From positions 1 through 39,501 of the forward strand of contig JAJRUL010000143.1 in the NCBI GenBank assembly GCA_024277795.1: DNA of 39,501 nucleotides. Direction: 5' to 3'. A program made the translations under genes and the position numbers. The notes under the pieces were generated by a model, which searched no databases, had not been told where the DNA came from, and saw only the letters and a program-made list of their open reading frames with translations. Shown one piece after another: positions 19,000 through 29,870 of this stretch. The stretch's first letter is position 1. Each line of letters begins with the position of its first letter. This stretch comes from Candidatus Zixiibacteriota bacterium (GTDB taxonomy: Bacteria > Zixibacteria > MSB-5A5 > GN15 > FEB-12).

Positions 19000-20794
19000 A
19001 TAATAACAGCACCGTAAAAAACAACGAGATTGCCAAACCGTGGTAAAAATATGGGGTCCTATAGGATAACAATATCTCTTTGTCTGCAGGTGTGAAATTC
19101 AAAGCAATCAGATTGTTTCGAGGGAAAAGAGAGCGACCATCATCCGCAGACCATCCTGGATCATATCCCATACCCAAAACAAGTTCACCCCGTTCGGTTG
19201 CTTCTATACCATATTCAATTGTATTAGGTGTATAGCGTCGTTTCGTAACTGTAAGTTCCCCAGTTGTAACATATTCAGGATAGACAGTACTGTCTGGACC
19301 GACAATGCCTCTACTCGTCTGATATGCTGACAGCCACGGAGTTATCAGTGATCCACGATTGCTCAAAAAGTTTTCATAGATAGTACTTGCTGATCCCATC
19401 TGTTGAGTAAAATTATATGTGAGTATATGTGTATTCGGTGGACGATTCATTGCCGAATTCAATATCGGCCAAGCAAAAGCAAGATTAGTGACAATTACAA
19501 CAACAAGGCCTGTTCGGAGCAAAAGTAACTTCCAAAACGTATGGTTGTTTTGTAAATACCTCTCCCTCAGACTGTCAAATCCAACCCCACCTAAAAAGGC
19601 AACTGACAGAATGACAAATTGAAAAAGCCGTCCTGTACACCGTGTTGATGAAAAACCGGGTAAACTAGTCAGCAATGCCCACGGAGAAAATGAGCCAAAA
19701 TTCCCCAAACCAAGCGAAAGAAAGAGAATCACCAAAAAATACCACGGCCAGTATTTCATTTTTCGTAGGACTATTGCCGACAATGCAAAAATAATGAGTA
19801 TCGGTGAAAGATAGGCCCCATATTCATGCCATCCCCACATCTGACCATCAAAGTTCTTCGTAAAAAGAGTCTGATCGATTGAAAAGAATATCGACCCAAG
19901 AGCAGAAAAAGGAACTGACTCATCAGGCTGTCCTGCCCATCGGTTTTGAAAGAGATAGACTGTCATTGGAAGGAACTTAATAGCTGACAGTCCGATCCCG
20001 CCGATTATTGTGATTACTAATGTATAGATTTCTTCAAAAGATCTTAACTGTACTGCCCGAAGAGCGATAAATGCTGATGCGAACAGAAGTGTATACAAAA
20101 GAGGGACTGCGGCACCATTACCTAAAATCATAAGAGCCAAAATAATTGCCCCAAGAATTTTCGATCTATACCCGGGAGAATCATCAAGAAGATAATACAG
20201 AAACCACGGGAGAAACGAAAAATGGGTAAATGGCATATGCCCCTCGGCAAAATGCAAGGCAAAATAAACCGAACCAAAGTAAGCAATTGAAAACAGAATT
20301 GAGCTTTCAGACGACAGAGAAAGCCTCCGCCCCAACTTATGAGTACCGAAAAGTCCTATAAAATAGCAGAAAAAAATCTGCAATTTCAGACCGATTACAG
20401 CACCGAATGCCATATAGAGCAGAAAGAAAGGAGTAAGTACCCCTACTTCTGGATGGTGGAAGAGAATATTCCCCCCACCCATATATGGATTCCAAAACGG
20501 GAAAAGACCATATTGCATAACAGATGATGTTGGTATTGCGGCAATACAGGTAAAAAGCTCCCAATCATGCACACCATACCATGAAATCCGTAAGAATAGT
20601 GGAAAAGTATAGAATAATGCCACCAAGAAATAGAACGCAGATATTATAAATTTGGACTTTCGATTATCCACAGAGAGAACTACCTTTATACAAGACAACA
20701 ACCTACTGAAAGTAATGCAAAAGTACTTGTACCGAAACAAAAGTTTCTTCATCCCCACAATTTGTTGGATACTGTTCTCCTGTACCATTCTCAC
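18962..20794 (-). CDS. YfhO-like polytopic membrane protein (GT-C-like)
   Basis: Many TMs; FPFWNPYMGGGNILFHHPEVGVLTPFFLLY and LPGFSSTRCTGRLFQFVILSVAFLGGVGFD patterns. True start probably internal, since the ORF overlaps the divergent gene. Confidence 0.7.
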   Translation of the reverse strand: MRMVQENSIQQIVGMKKLLFRYKYFCITFSRLLSCIKVVLSVDNRKSKFIISAFYFLVALFYTFPLFLRISWYGVHDWELFTCIAAIPTSSVMQYGLFPFWNPYMGGGNILFHHPEVGVLTPFFLLYMAFGAVIGLKLQIFFCYFIGLFGTHKLGRRLSLSSESSILFSIAYFGSVYFALHFAEGHMPFTHFSFLPWFLYYLLDDSPGYRSKILGAIILALMILGNGAAVPLLYTLLFASAFIALRAVQLRSFEEIYTLVITIIGGIGLSAIKFLPMTVYLFQNRWAGQPDESVPFSALGSIFFSIDQTLFTKNFDGQMWGWHEYGAYLSPILIIFALSAIVLRKMKYWPWYFLVILFLSLGLGNFGSFSPWALLTSLPGFSSTRCTGRLFQFVILSVAFLGGVGFDSLRERYLQNNHTFWKLLLLRTGLVVVIVTNLAFAWPILNSAMNRPPNTHILTYNFTQQMGSASTIYENFLSNRGSLITPWLSAYQTSRGIVGPDSTVYPEYVTTGELTVTKRRYTPNTIEYGIEATERGELVLGMGYDPGWSADDGRSLFPRNNLIALNFTPADKEILLSYRTPYFYHGLAISLFFTVLLLFAWYYQPSRQRS

Positions 20795-21848
20795 ACTTAT
20801 CGCTTCAGGCTATGGCAAAAGGACAGATCTGATTAACCGTCTTATACAATGGGATGGCAAGCATTACCTCTCAATTGCATTGAATGGCTATGAGGCATTT
20901 CCGTGTCCCGACAGCCCTCAATATATCTGTGGTAATGTCGGTTGGTTTCCTCTTTACCCTATTCTCGCAGGATTTGTTGGCAAAATATTCAGAGCGATTG
21001 CCTTAGATTTCAGGTATGGATTAATTGTCGCAAACCTGCTGTTTCTCTGGCTCGGGCTGTTAGTCATGTTTCGACTTGTCACGAACCTCTTCGATGAATC
21101 TGTCGCACTATGGTCGATTATTCTGTTGCTAACCTTTCCGACTGCATTCTACTTCCTGACTGCATTTCCCTATGCACTATTTTTCCTCCTTGCAGTAACG
21201 GCTATTTGGATGTTGGATTCTGGCCGTTACCTTTGGTCTGCTATTGCAATCGGTCTATTAAGTATTACATATCCTTCAGGAGTAGTAATTGTCCTGGCTG
21301 TCATCTGGTTCACAGTTACTCAATTCAAGAATCTAAATCGGGTTCGTCTTTGGCAACTGTCTGCAATCCCGATTGCATCTGGTCTGGCACTCTTGATCTA
21401 TTGCCTCTACAATCTATACACATTCCATGACTTTTTCTTGTACGTAACCTTTCAATCAAAGCCGTATTATGCACACAGCCTCTCGTTTCCACTTTTTCCA
21501 ATTATACGCACACTTCTCGGTCAAGAACCGTCGGCAACAGTCTTTCAACCTCAGCTTATCAGTATTATGCTCATTATAGTCATACTTCTGAGCATTCTTT
21601 TCTACACAAAATCACTGCCTAAACATTGGTTGATCTACATGATCGGCATGCTGTTGTTCACCCCAACAATGGGCTCAACAGTAAGCTACTATCGACATAT
21701 TATAGTGGCCTTCCCGTTATTTGTAATGATTGCACAATCAGGTTTTGTCGGATGGAGAAAAAAAATAAAGTATGGCTGGGTTGTTGCAGGCCCTCTTATC
21801 GGTTTTTTCTTCTATATGAGCACATTCAAAGCGGGTGCTCTGATGTAA
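20715..21848 (+). CDS. GT-C/PIG-V-like mannosyltransferase family membrane protein
   Basis: LIQWDGKHYLSIALNGYEA...NVGWFPLYPILAGFVGK...LLTFPTAFYFLTAFPYALFFLLAV. ATG at 20715 preferred over the TTG at 20652 in the ORF track. Confidence 0.72.
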   Translation: MQKYLYRNKSFFIPTICWILFSCTILTLIASGYGKRTDLINRLIQWDGKHYLSIALNGYEAFPCPDSPQYICGNVGWFPLYPILAGFVGKIFRAIALDFRYGLIVANLLFLWLGLLVMFRLVTNLFDESVALWSIILLLTFPTAFYFLTAFPYALFFLLAVTAIWMLDSGRYLWSAIAIGLLSITYPSGVVIVLAVIWFTVTQFKNLNRVRLWQLSAIPIASGLALLIYCLYNLYTFHDFFLYVTFQSKPYYAHSLSFPLFPIIRTLLGQEPSATVFQPQLISIMLIIVILLSILFYTKSLPKHWLIYMIGMLLFTPTMGSTVSYYRHIIVAFPLFVMIAQSGFVGWRKKIKYGWVVAGPLIGFFFYMSTFKAGALM

Positions 21849-21857
21849 AACCTGCCC

Positions 21858-22313
21858 TTATTTGCTCAATGCAAATGAATAGGTCATAATATCGTATGAA
21901 GGCCTGCCATTGACAATCGTGTTAATCGTCACTTCAGTCGGCCCAATATAAAGAGAGTCACCGCGAAACACAGTTGGAAATTCCCCCTGAGGCACACGAA
22001 GCGTATCACACCCGCCTGAACCCACCTTAGAAGATGGTGTTAATATCATTTTACTTGATCCAAAACCATTTACAATACCACTAGAATTACAGAGCGTCGT
22101 ATTATTCTTGATATGTACGAGATCATATTGACCGCTTGAGACTGTGAATAAGACCAGATCAGTATCGACAAACGTCCACTGATATGACTCTTGCCATTTT
22201 GTCACAACTAATTGACCGGAAAATGACTCTGTTGTATCAGGTTCAACCGAATTATCCTGACAAGCAAACAATAGTGCAATACTGAAAAATAATGATAAAA
22301 TAAAACGTCGCAT
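21858..22313 (-). CDS. Small lipoprotein, unknown function
   Basis: Signal peptide with lipobox-like LLFAC (MRRFILSLFFSIALLFACQDNSVEPD). Confidence 0.6.
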   Translation of the reverse strand: MRRFILSLFFSIALLFACQDNSVEPDTTESFSGQLVVTKWQESYQWTFVDTDLVLFTVSSGQYDLVHIKNNTTLCNSSGIVNGFGSSKMILTPSSKVGSGGCDTLRVPQGEFPTVFRGDSLYIGPTEVTINTIVNGRPSYDIMTYSFALSK

Positions 22314-22372
22314 TGATCCTTTGCCTGTTTTTTTACAAGTTCAATAACAGACGATGGACATGACAATTCCGT

Positions 22373-24810
<2,438 letters not shown>

Positions 24811-25117
24811 CCCCTCCTCATAAAACGATCACAATCATAACAGTGACTATCAGCTTGAGCTACAATTCTGAAGATTCTACTGCCTTGATTACATTGTGAT
24901 AAGATTCTCACACACAGCCAGTTGTTGGCATTTCCGAGTGGCATGAACGAAGATAGATCAAACCGTATTTTGAGTCAAGTGAAAAGGCTCGGTTTTAGTC
25001 CGATCTGAGTAAATCATGCATAAAACACAATGACTGTTTCAAATCGTGGCACTAAAGGTTCTCACAGTAGCTCCGATACCTATATGTGAGTACCATAATG
25101 AAACAGGTGAAAGCATA

Positions 25118-26128
25118 ATGGAAACAACAGATAACAACACTACGACTCGGTCGATTGCAAATAATGCAAAGCAGAAGAATAATCTGTATATGTCTGATGA
25201 TGCAATTATGGCCGGGGTCATCGATTTAATGGTTGGAGTATCAATGCGAGGGTGGCTAACCGACCATGAAATGAATTTCTTGGACAATCTTGGAATGGAA
25301 AGGGGTGCAACTTTTCTCATTAGGGACGGGCAATACCTGCATCCGAATGAGGTAGAATTGTTTCCAATGGAAATAATAAAAGCTTCTATTAGACAAGGAG
25401 GAGATGCCATCTTCTCTCATCGTCTAACCGAACCAAAGACCAAAACAACCCATGTCCATACAGCTATTGTAAGTGATTCTTCAACCCACACCGATATTCT
25501 CGGTTTCATTGGTCCCGATGAACTTCTTCCAACTAAGAAAACTGAAGACTGGTTCTGCCATTTAGTTGAACTCTTCAGAGATGCCAGCAAACAAACGAAC
25601 TCAGCAATTGCTACATTGAAAGATCATCTTACTGATTCAACAGCCATGATAGTAATCAATCGCTCATCAGGGCGAGTTCTCTATATAAACAATCATGCTG
25701 AAGATCTCTTAGGCATTGAAGCAAAAGAAGTTACAGGATCAGAGTATGGGCGCATCAGACACCTATTAAGACGATCACTCACATCACACAAAATAACAAT
25801 CGACAATCTTGAGTTTGGAGAACTCTATCTCTCAACTGTGACTCTTTCTCCTGTCATGATCAAGACAACAAATACGACTACGAATAATGCAACGTTAAGA
25901 GGAGCCTTACGAGAACAAATATCGGTCTTGCAAACAGCAACAGATCAGATCGAACAATTAGGGGCAACTTTACAGAATCAGGCAATTATATCGACAGCAC
26001 ATCTTGTACGCAACGAAGTCGTTCAACTATCAAAGCACCTCCTTGAACCAGAACGGCCGCGAGATACGAAGCAACACAAGAGGGTAGCATCTACACCTCA
26101 TATAACTGATAAGGTCGAAATACTATGA
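25118..26128 (+). CDS. PAS-domain protein with H-box-like segment but no HATPase domain
   Basis: DSTAMIVINRSSGRVLYINNHAEDLLGIEAKEVTGSEYGRIRHLL (PAS); C-terminal STAHLVRNEVVQLSKHLL resembles HEIRNPL H-boxes. Start METTDNN preferred over the ORF-track start 25046. Confidence 0.65.
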   Translation: METTDNNTTTRSIANNAKQKNNLYMSDDAIMAGVIDLMVGVSMRGWLTDHEMNFLDNLGMERGATFLIRDGQYLHPNEVELFPMEIIKASIRQGGDAIFSHRLTEPKTKTTHVHTAIVSDSSTHTDILGFIGPDELLPTKKTEDWFCHLVELFRDASKQTNSAIATLKDHLTDSTAMIVINRSSGRVLYINNHAEDLLGIEAKEVTGSEYGRIRHLLRRSLTSHKITIDNLEFGELYLSTVTLSPVMIKTTNTTTNNATLRGALREQISVLQTATDQIEQLGATLQNQAIISTAHLVRNEVVQLSKHLLEPERPRDTKQHKRVASTPHITDKVEIL

Positions 26129-27525
26129 ATAGCAATACTGTACTCACTTCTACTTCAGACGCAACAGTCATGTTGTACGACCCTAAGGAAAGTGAAGGAA
26201 GGTCGTTATCATTTATTCTGGGTGACGGTGGCTTACATGTTCGTCAAGTCACATCAGAAAAGAACGCCGTCAAATTACTTCGTGATGAAGACATAGATGT
26301 TGCCGTAATCCGTATTCATAAGGACAGCGATGAAGCTCAAAAGATTGCTTCAAAGTTCCGGCAGGTCTCTCCAATGACCGAGGTTGTCGTGACTATGGAC
26401 GACAGTTCCATCGACATAACGTCAATGTTATCCCAAACGGGCATTTACGACTGTATAGGAAAACAATCATCTGATAGTGAGTTGATTCACCGTGTCAAAC
26501 AAGCAGTAAAACATAAATCGTTGCGTCGTGAGCTGACCCATTTACGTGAACATGTTGCAATGAATTTTGGCTTTGACAATCTTGTCGGGATCTCGCAGAA
26601 GATGATCAAACTGAAACAAACAGTCATACAAGTTTCTCCAACAGACATTCCGATAATGATCAGTGGAGCCCCGGGAACTGGGCGGACATTGATTTCATCA
26701 ATTATACATCATCATTCTAATAGACGTAAAGCACGGTTGATACGTGTTGACTGCTCTACTCAACCGGAATTGCTGTCAGCTCAACTATTTGGCGATTCGA
26801 CTTTGATCGCTACCGATTCACCTTTGTTGGCGCAGGCGGATGGCGGGACACTCTTGCTTCAATCTGTCGACTCACTCAATAGCGAAATGCAAAACCAATT
26901 GGTTCAATTCCTGAAGAGCTTTAAGCTTTCGGGAACAGCCGACACAGCCGAAAAACGCCTTGATATACGCATTCTTTCGACTGTCAATGATGATATTGAA
27001 AATTCAGTTCTGCAAAACAAGTTCTCATCTGAATTATTCAGACTTCTTGGTGTAATCAATATACAAGTGCCTGAATTAGCACAAAGAGTCGATGATATCG
27101 AAATTCTGGCTGAATATTTTCTGAGAAAGATGAGCGCAAATACAGGGAAACCGGCATTGTCAATTAGTCGTTCAGCTTTGGAACGTCTTCTTCGTCACCG
27201 CTGGCCTGGAAACGTAAGAGAACTTGAAAGCCTGCTACACCGTGCCAATGCGTTATGTCAAACCGATCGGCTACAAGTTGAAGATATCGTCTTCCTCGGT
27301 TCAACTGGAACTGTAGAATCTACTCATACTGAAATCCAAAGCCCTCGACTACCGAGAACTCGTATTGCTGACAATCAACGTCAATTGATTGAACAGGCAC
27401 TGCACGATAACAATTGGAACTTTACACAAACCGCCCAAGAACTCGGAATCGGACGAACGACATTGTGGCGTAAAGTAAAAAAATATAACCTGCAACGTGA
27501 TAAATCTGATGAACAGGCAGGATAA
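26125..27525 (+). CDS. NtrC-family-like protein with degenerate receiver and AAA+ domain and Fis-type HTH
   Basis: Recognisable bEBP scaffold (LFG..., QADGGTLLL, HRWPGNVRELESLLHRANAL, QLIEQALHDNNWNFTQTAQELGIGRTTLWRKVKKY) with substitutions at catalytic positions (see findings). Confidence 0.85.
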   Translation: MNSNTVLTSTSDATVMLYDPKESEGRSLSFILGDGGLHVRQVTSEKNAVKLLRDEDIDVAVIRIHKDSDEAQKIASKFRQVSPMTEVVVTMDDSSIDITSMLSQTGIYDCIGKQSSDSELIHRVKQAVKHKSLRRELTHLREHVAMNFGFDNLVGISQKMIKLKQTVIQVSPTDIPIMISGAPGTGRTLISSIIHHHSNRRKARLIRVDCSTQPELLSAQLFGDSTLIATDSPLLAQADGGTLLLQSVDSLNSEMQNQLVQFLKSFKLSGTADTAEKRLDIRILSTVNDDIENSVLQNKFSSELFRLLGVINIQVPELAQRVDDIEILAEYFLRKMSANTGKPALSISRSALERLLRHRWPGNVRELESLLHRANALCQTDRLQVEDIVFLGSTGTVESTHTEIQSPRLPRTRIADNQRQLIEQALHDNNWNFTQTAQELGIGRTTLWRKVKKYNLQRDKSDEQAG

Positions 27526-27528
27526 CAA

Positions 27529-28041
27529 ATGTCGATCATGCAAAAACTCAAGGATGTTGCAAATTTTGGTCAAGACAAACAGGAACAAGGAATTGACTTG
27601 TCTGATCGTTTTACCGAGTTGACTCGCCAACTCCTATGTAAATTTGACATCTCCAAAGGTGTCCTCGTAATTCGTCGTCCAATTGATGAACAACTAGCCG
27701 CCATCTCAACATGGCAAAGCGGAGTAACCCGTGACGGGTTGACCATAACATTACCTACCGAAACATCACTGTTCGACCAAGTTGCAAAACAAGGACAAAC
27801 ATACGCGGAAGATTTTTGCGATTCCTTTAGCGGGAATTTCTTTGAAAGACGATTACTTCTTGATGACGACTCACGCTCGTTTGTCGTACATCCTCTGAAA
27901 CATGAAGGGAAAGTTGTCGGACTTCTTGCCTTCAGTTCACATGAGCCAACCGCTTTTGCAATGTTTGAAGAGGGCGATATCGACCACTTGACTCAACCGT
28001 TTGCACAACACGTAGAAACACATATAGCTTCTAAGTTTTAA
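27529..28041 (+). CDS. GAF-domain-like protein
   Basis: 170 aa; DRFTELTRQLLCKFDISKGVLVIRR...SLFDQVAKQGQTYAEDF...SFVVHPLKHEGKVVGLLAFSSHEPTAFAMFEEGDIDHLTQPFAQHVE. 3 nt after the stop of the upstream gene. Confidence 0.65.
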   Translation: MSIMQKLKDVANFGQDKQEQGIDLSDRFTELTRQLLCKFDISKGVLVIRRPIDEQLAAISTWQSGVTRDGLTITLPTETSLFDQVAKQGQTYAEDFCDSFSGNFFERRLLLDDDSRSFVVHPLKHEGKVVGLLAFSSHEPTAFAMFEEGDIDHLTQPFAQHVETHIASKF

Positions 28042-28149
28042 CACTTTTGATACGTTTATTTTTTCTTTTGTACTGTATTACGTAGAAATACATATTGCTT
28101 CTGAAGTTTAACACTCTCATTACCTAATTATCCGTATTCTATATTGTGC

Positions 28150-28178
28150 CAACTCTTGCCGGCCAAAGGCAATAGTTG
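28150..28178. repeat. Intergenic hairpin
   Basis: CAACT-c-TTGCC-ggccaaa-GGCAA-t-AGTTG. Confidence 0.65.
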
Positions 28179-28212
28179 TAGCGCAGAGTCCACATGAGGA
28201 CCTGCGACCACA
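28178..28212. repeat. 35-bp hairpin repeat, copy 2
   Basis: GTAGCGCAGAGTCCACATGAGGACCTGCGACCACA; matches 31 of 35 positions of 7312-7346. Confidence 0.8.
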
Positions 28213-28260
28213 CTACATCTCGTCATTACGTCCCCACCCTGTCATTACAAACCCCAATTC

Positions 28261-28340
28261 CGTCATTGCGAGCGTAGCGAAGCAATCTCTGCTGTACTAT
28301 CAACAAGATCGCCACGTCGCTATCGCTCCTCGTGATGACG
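28261..28340. repeat. MITE-like element with terminal inverted repeats (GTCATTGCGAG type)
   Basis: Starts CGTCATTGCGAGCGTAGCGAAGCAATC, ends GATCGCCACGTCGCTATCGCTCCTCGTGATGACG (imperfect inverted repeat). Confidence 0.75.
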
Positions 28341-28439
28341 ACAATAATAACGTAAACATCAATATTATATATTATGTACACAACACCGCAGAGCTACAGA
28401 ACGAGATTACTATACTCCACTCGTAATGACAGAAAAAAG

Positions 28440-29414
28440 CTATTTCCCGCGAATACGCCGTTTGGCCGCATTATGTTCGGCATTGCTTCGACTAAAAACA
28501 TGCCCACCCTTTTCATTAGCAATAAAATACAAATAATCTGTCTTAGCGGGGTTCAAAGCGGCTTGTATTGATGCTAAACCTGGAGAGTTAATAGGGGTCG
28601 GCGGAAGTCCTTTGTGCAGATAGGTATTGTACGGTGTATCCTTTCGAAGGTCACGCAACCAAAGCGGTCGATCAAGACCGCCAAGGCCATATATTACTGT
28701 CGGATCAGCATCCAACTTCATCTTGCGTTGTAATCTGTTTGAGTAAACCGAAGCAACTATCGTACGTTCAGAATCAAGCGATGTCTCTGCTTCAACAATG
28801 GAAGCAAGTTTTATTATATCCTCTTTCGATAGCGATGATTGAGCTTCTTTTTTCCACAGGGAATCGGTCTGAGAATGAAACAGATGTACCATGTCTGTCA
28901 CAGCTTGCCGAGCACTAATACCCCATGGGAAATGATATGTTTCAGGAAACAGATATCCTTCAAGCGAAGGGATCTCTAAGTCAGAGAGAAATTGAGAATC
29001 TTTAGACAATGATATAATCACATTTGAATCAAGCTCCAGCTTCTTGCTCAATAATGAAGCGACACTCCAAAGCGTCATCCCTTCAGGAACAGTCACCTTA
29101 ATTCGTAAAAAGTCTGCCTTTTCCAATTTCTCAATAACAGATTGTATAGAATTAGAACCTGAAAAATCATATCGACCGGGGACGAGTCTTTTATCGACAC
29201 CATTAACTCGTGCAACGAGCTTCAACAGGATCCTTGATTCGACAATTTTCTTCTTGACCAACCGATCAGCCACCGATGAAAACGAATCTCCCTGCTTAAC
29301 AATGATTATTTCTGTTGCTTCCCCTAAGTCAACCTGTTTGTAATAAAGTATCACCGCAGAAATAGGAAATGATGTTATAACCAAAACTGCAAATATAAGT
29401 ATGACATTTTTCAT
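28440..29414 (-). CDS. mltG: Endolytic transglycosylase MltG
   Basis: YceG/MltG motifs: LEGYLFPETYHFPWG, LASIVEAETSLDSERTIVASVYSNRLQRKMKLDADPTVIYGLG, YNTYLHKGLPPTPINSPGLASIQAALNPAKTDYLYFIANEKGGHVFS. Confidence 0.96.
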   Translation of the reverse strand: MKNVILIFAVLVITSFPISAVILYYKQVDLGEATEIIIVKQGDSFSSVADRLVKKKIVESRILLKLVARVNGVDKRLVPGRYDFSGSNSIQSVIEKLEKADFLRIKVTVPEGMTLWSVASLLSKKLELDSNVIISLSKDSQFLSDLEIPSLEGYLFPETYHFPWGISARQAVTDMVHLFHSQTDSLWKKEAQSSLSKEDIIKLASIVEAETSLDSERTIVASVYSNRLQRKMKLDADPTVIYGLGGLDRPLWLRDLRKDTPYNTYLHKGLPPTPINSPGLASIQAALNPAKTDYLYFIANEKGGHVFSRSNAEHNAAKRRIRGK

Positions 29415-29433
29415 ATTTCAGAGTATTACATAA

Positions 29434-29868
29434 TTATGTTTGGTTCTCGGTCAAAAAACGCTCCAAGATCAACACTGCAGCGATTCTATCAATACGCCCC
29501 TTTTTCTTACCCGTTTTTTTCCCATGAGCCTGCACAATCCCCTTCGCCTCGTCAGAAGTATGTGACTCATCAACTGTATGAACTGGGCCGTCATATTGCT
29601 TTTTGATCTGTTCGATAAATTGGTCAATCTCATCGCACTTAGTCGAACGAGCACCAGAATCGTGCAATGGATATCCGACAACAAGCGCATCAGGCGATAC
29701 CTCTGCTATAACTGTCAATACCTGCTCGACAGAATCTCGCATAGATTTGACACTCAAAGTTTCAAGAGCCGAGGCAATTATACCAAGCGGATCAGACTTA
29801 GCCAACCCAACACGCTTAGTTCCAAAGTCGATTGCAAGAAAAGTTTTGTTCATAACAATAGAAAACAA
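29434..29868 (-). CDS. ruvX: Putative pre-16S rRNA nuclease / Holliday junction resolvase YqgF (RuvX)
   Basis: FLAIDFGTKRVGLAKSDPLGIIASALETL, ALVVGYPLHDSG, VDESHTSDEAKGI. Confidence 0.92.
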   Translation of the reverse strand: MFSIVMNKTFLAIDFGTKRVGLAKSDPLGIIASALETLSVKSMRDSVEQVLTVIAEVSPDALVVGYPLHDSGARSTKCDEIDQFIEQIKKQYDGPVHTVDESHTSDEAKGIVQAHGKKTGKKKGRIDRIAAVLILERFLTENQT

Positions 29869-29870
29869 AC

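Noticed and set aside
25046-25062. Possible sigma-54 -24/-12 promoter (TGGCAC-TAAAGG-TTC) upstream of the PAS/NtrC-like cassette
   Set aside because: The -12 element reads GTTC rather than TTGC at the required spacing; one half-site is not enough, and the adjacent NtrC-like protein lacks GAFTGA.
28221-28270. Three GTCATTRC repeats considered as a mini CRISPR-like array
   Set aside because: Repeats are only about 8 bp with 12-bp gaps, no cas genes nearby, and the third is the terminus of a larger inverted-repeat element.
28374-28571. 65-aa plus-strand ORF
   Set aside because: Starts in the repeat nest and runs antisense into the mltG 3' end.
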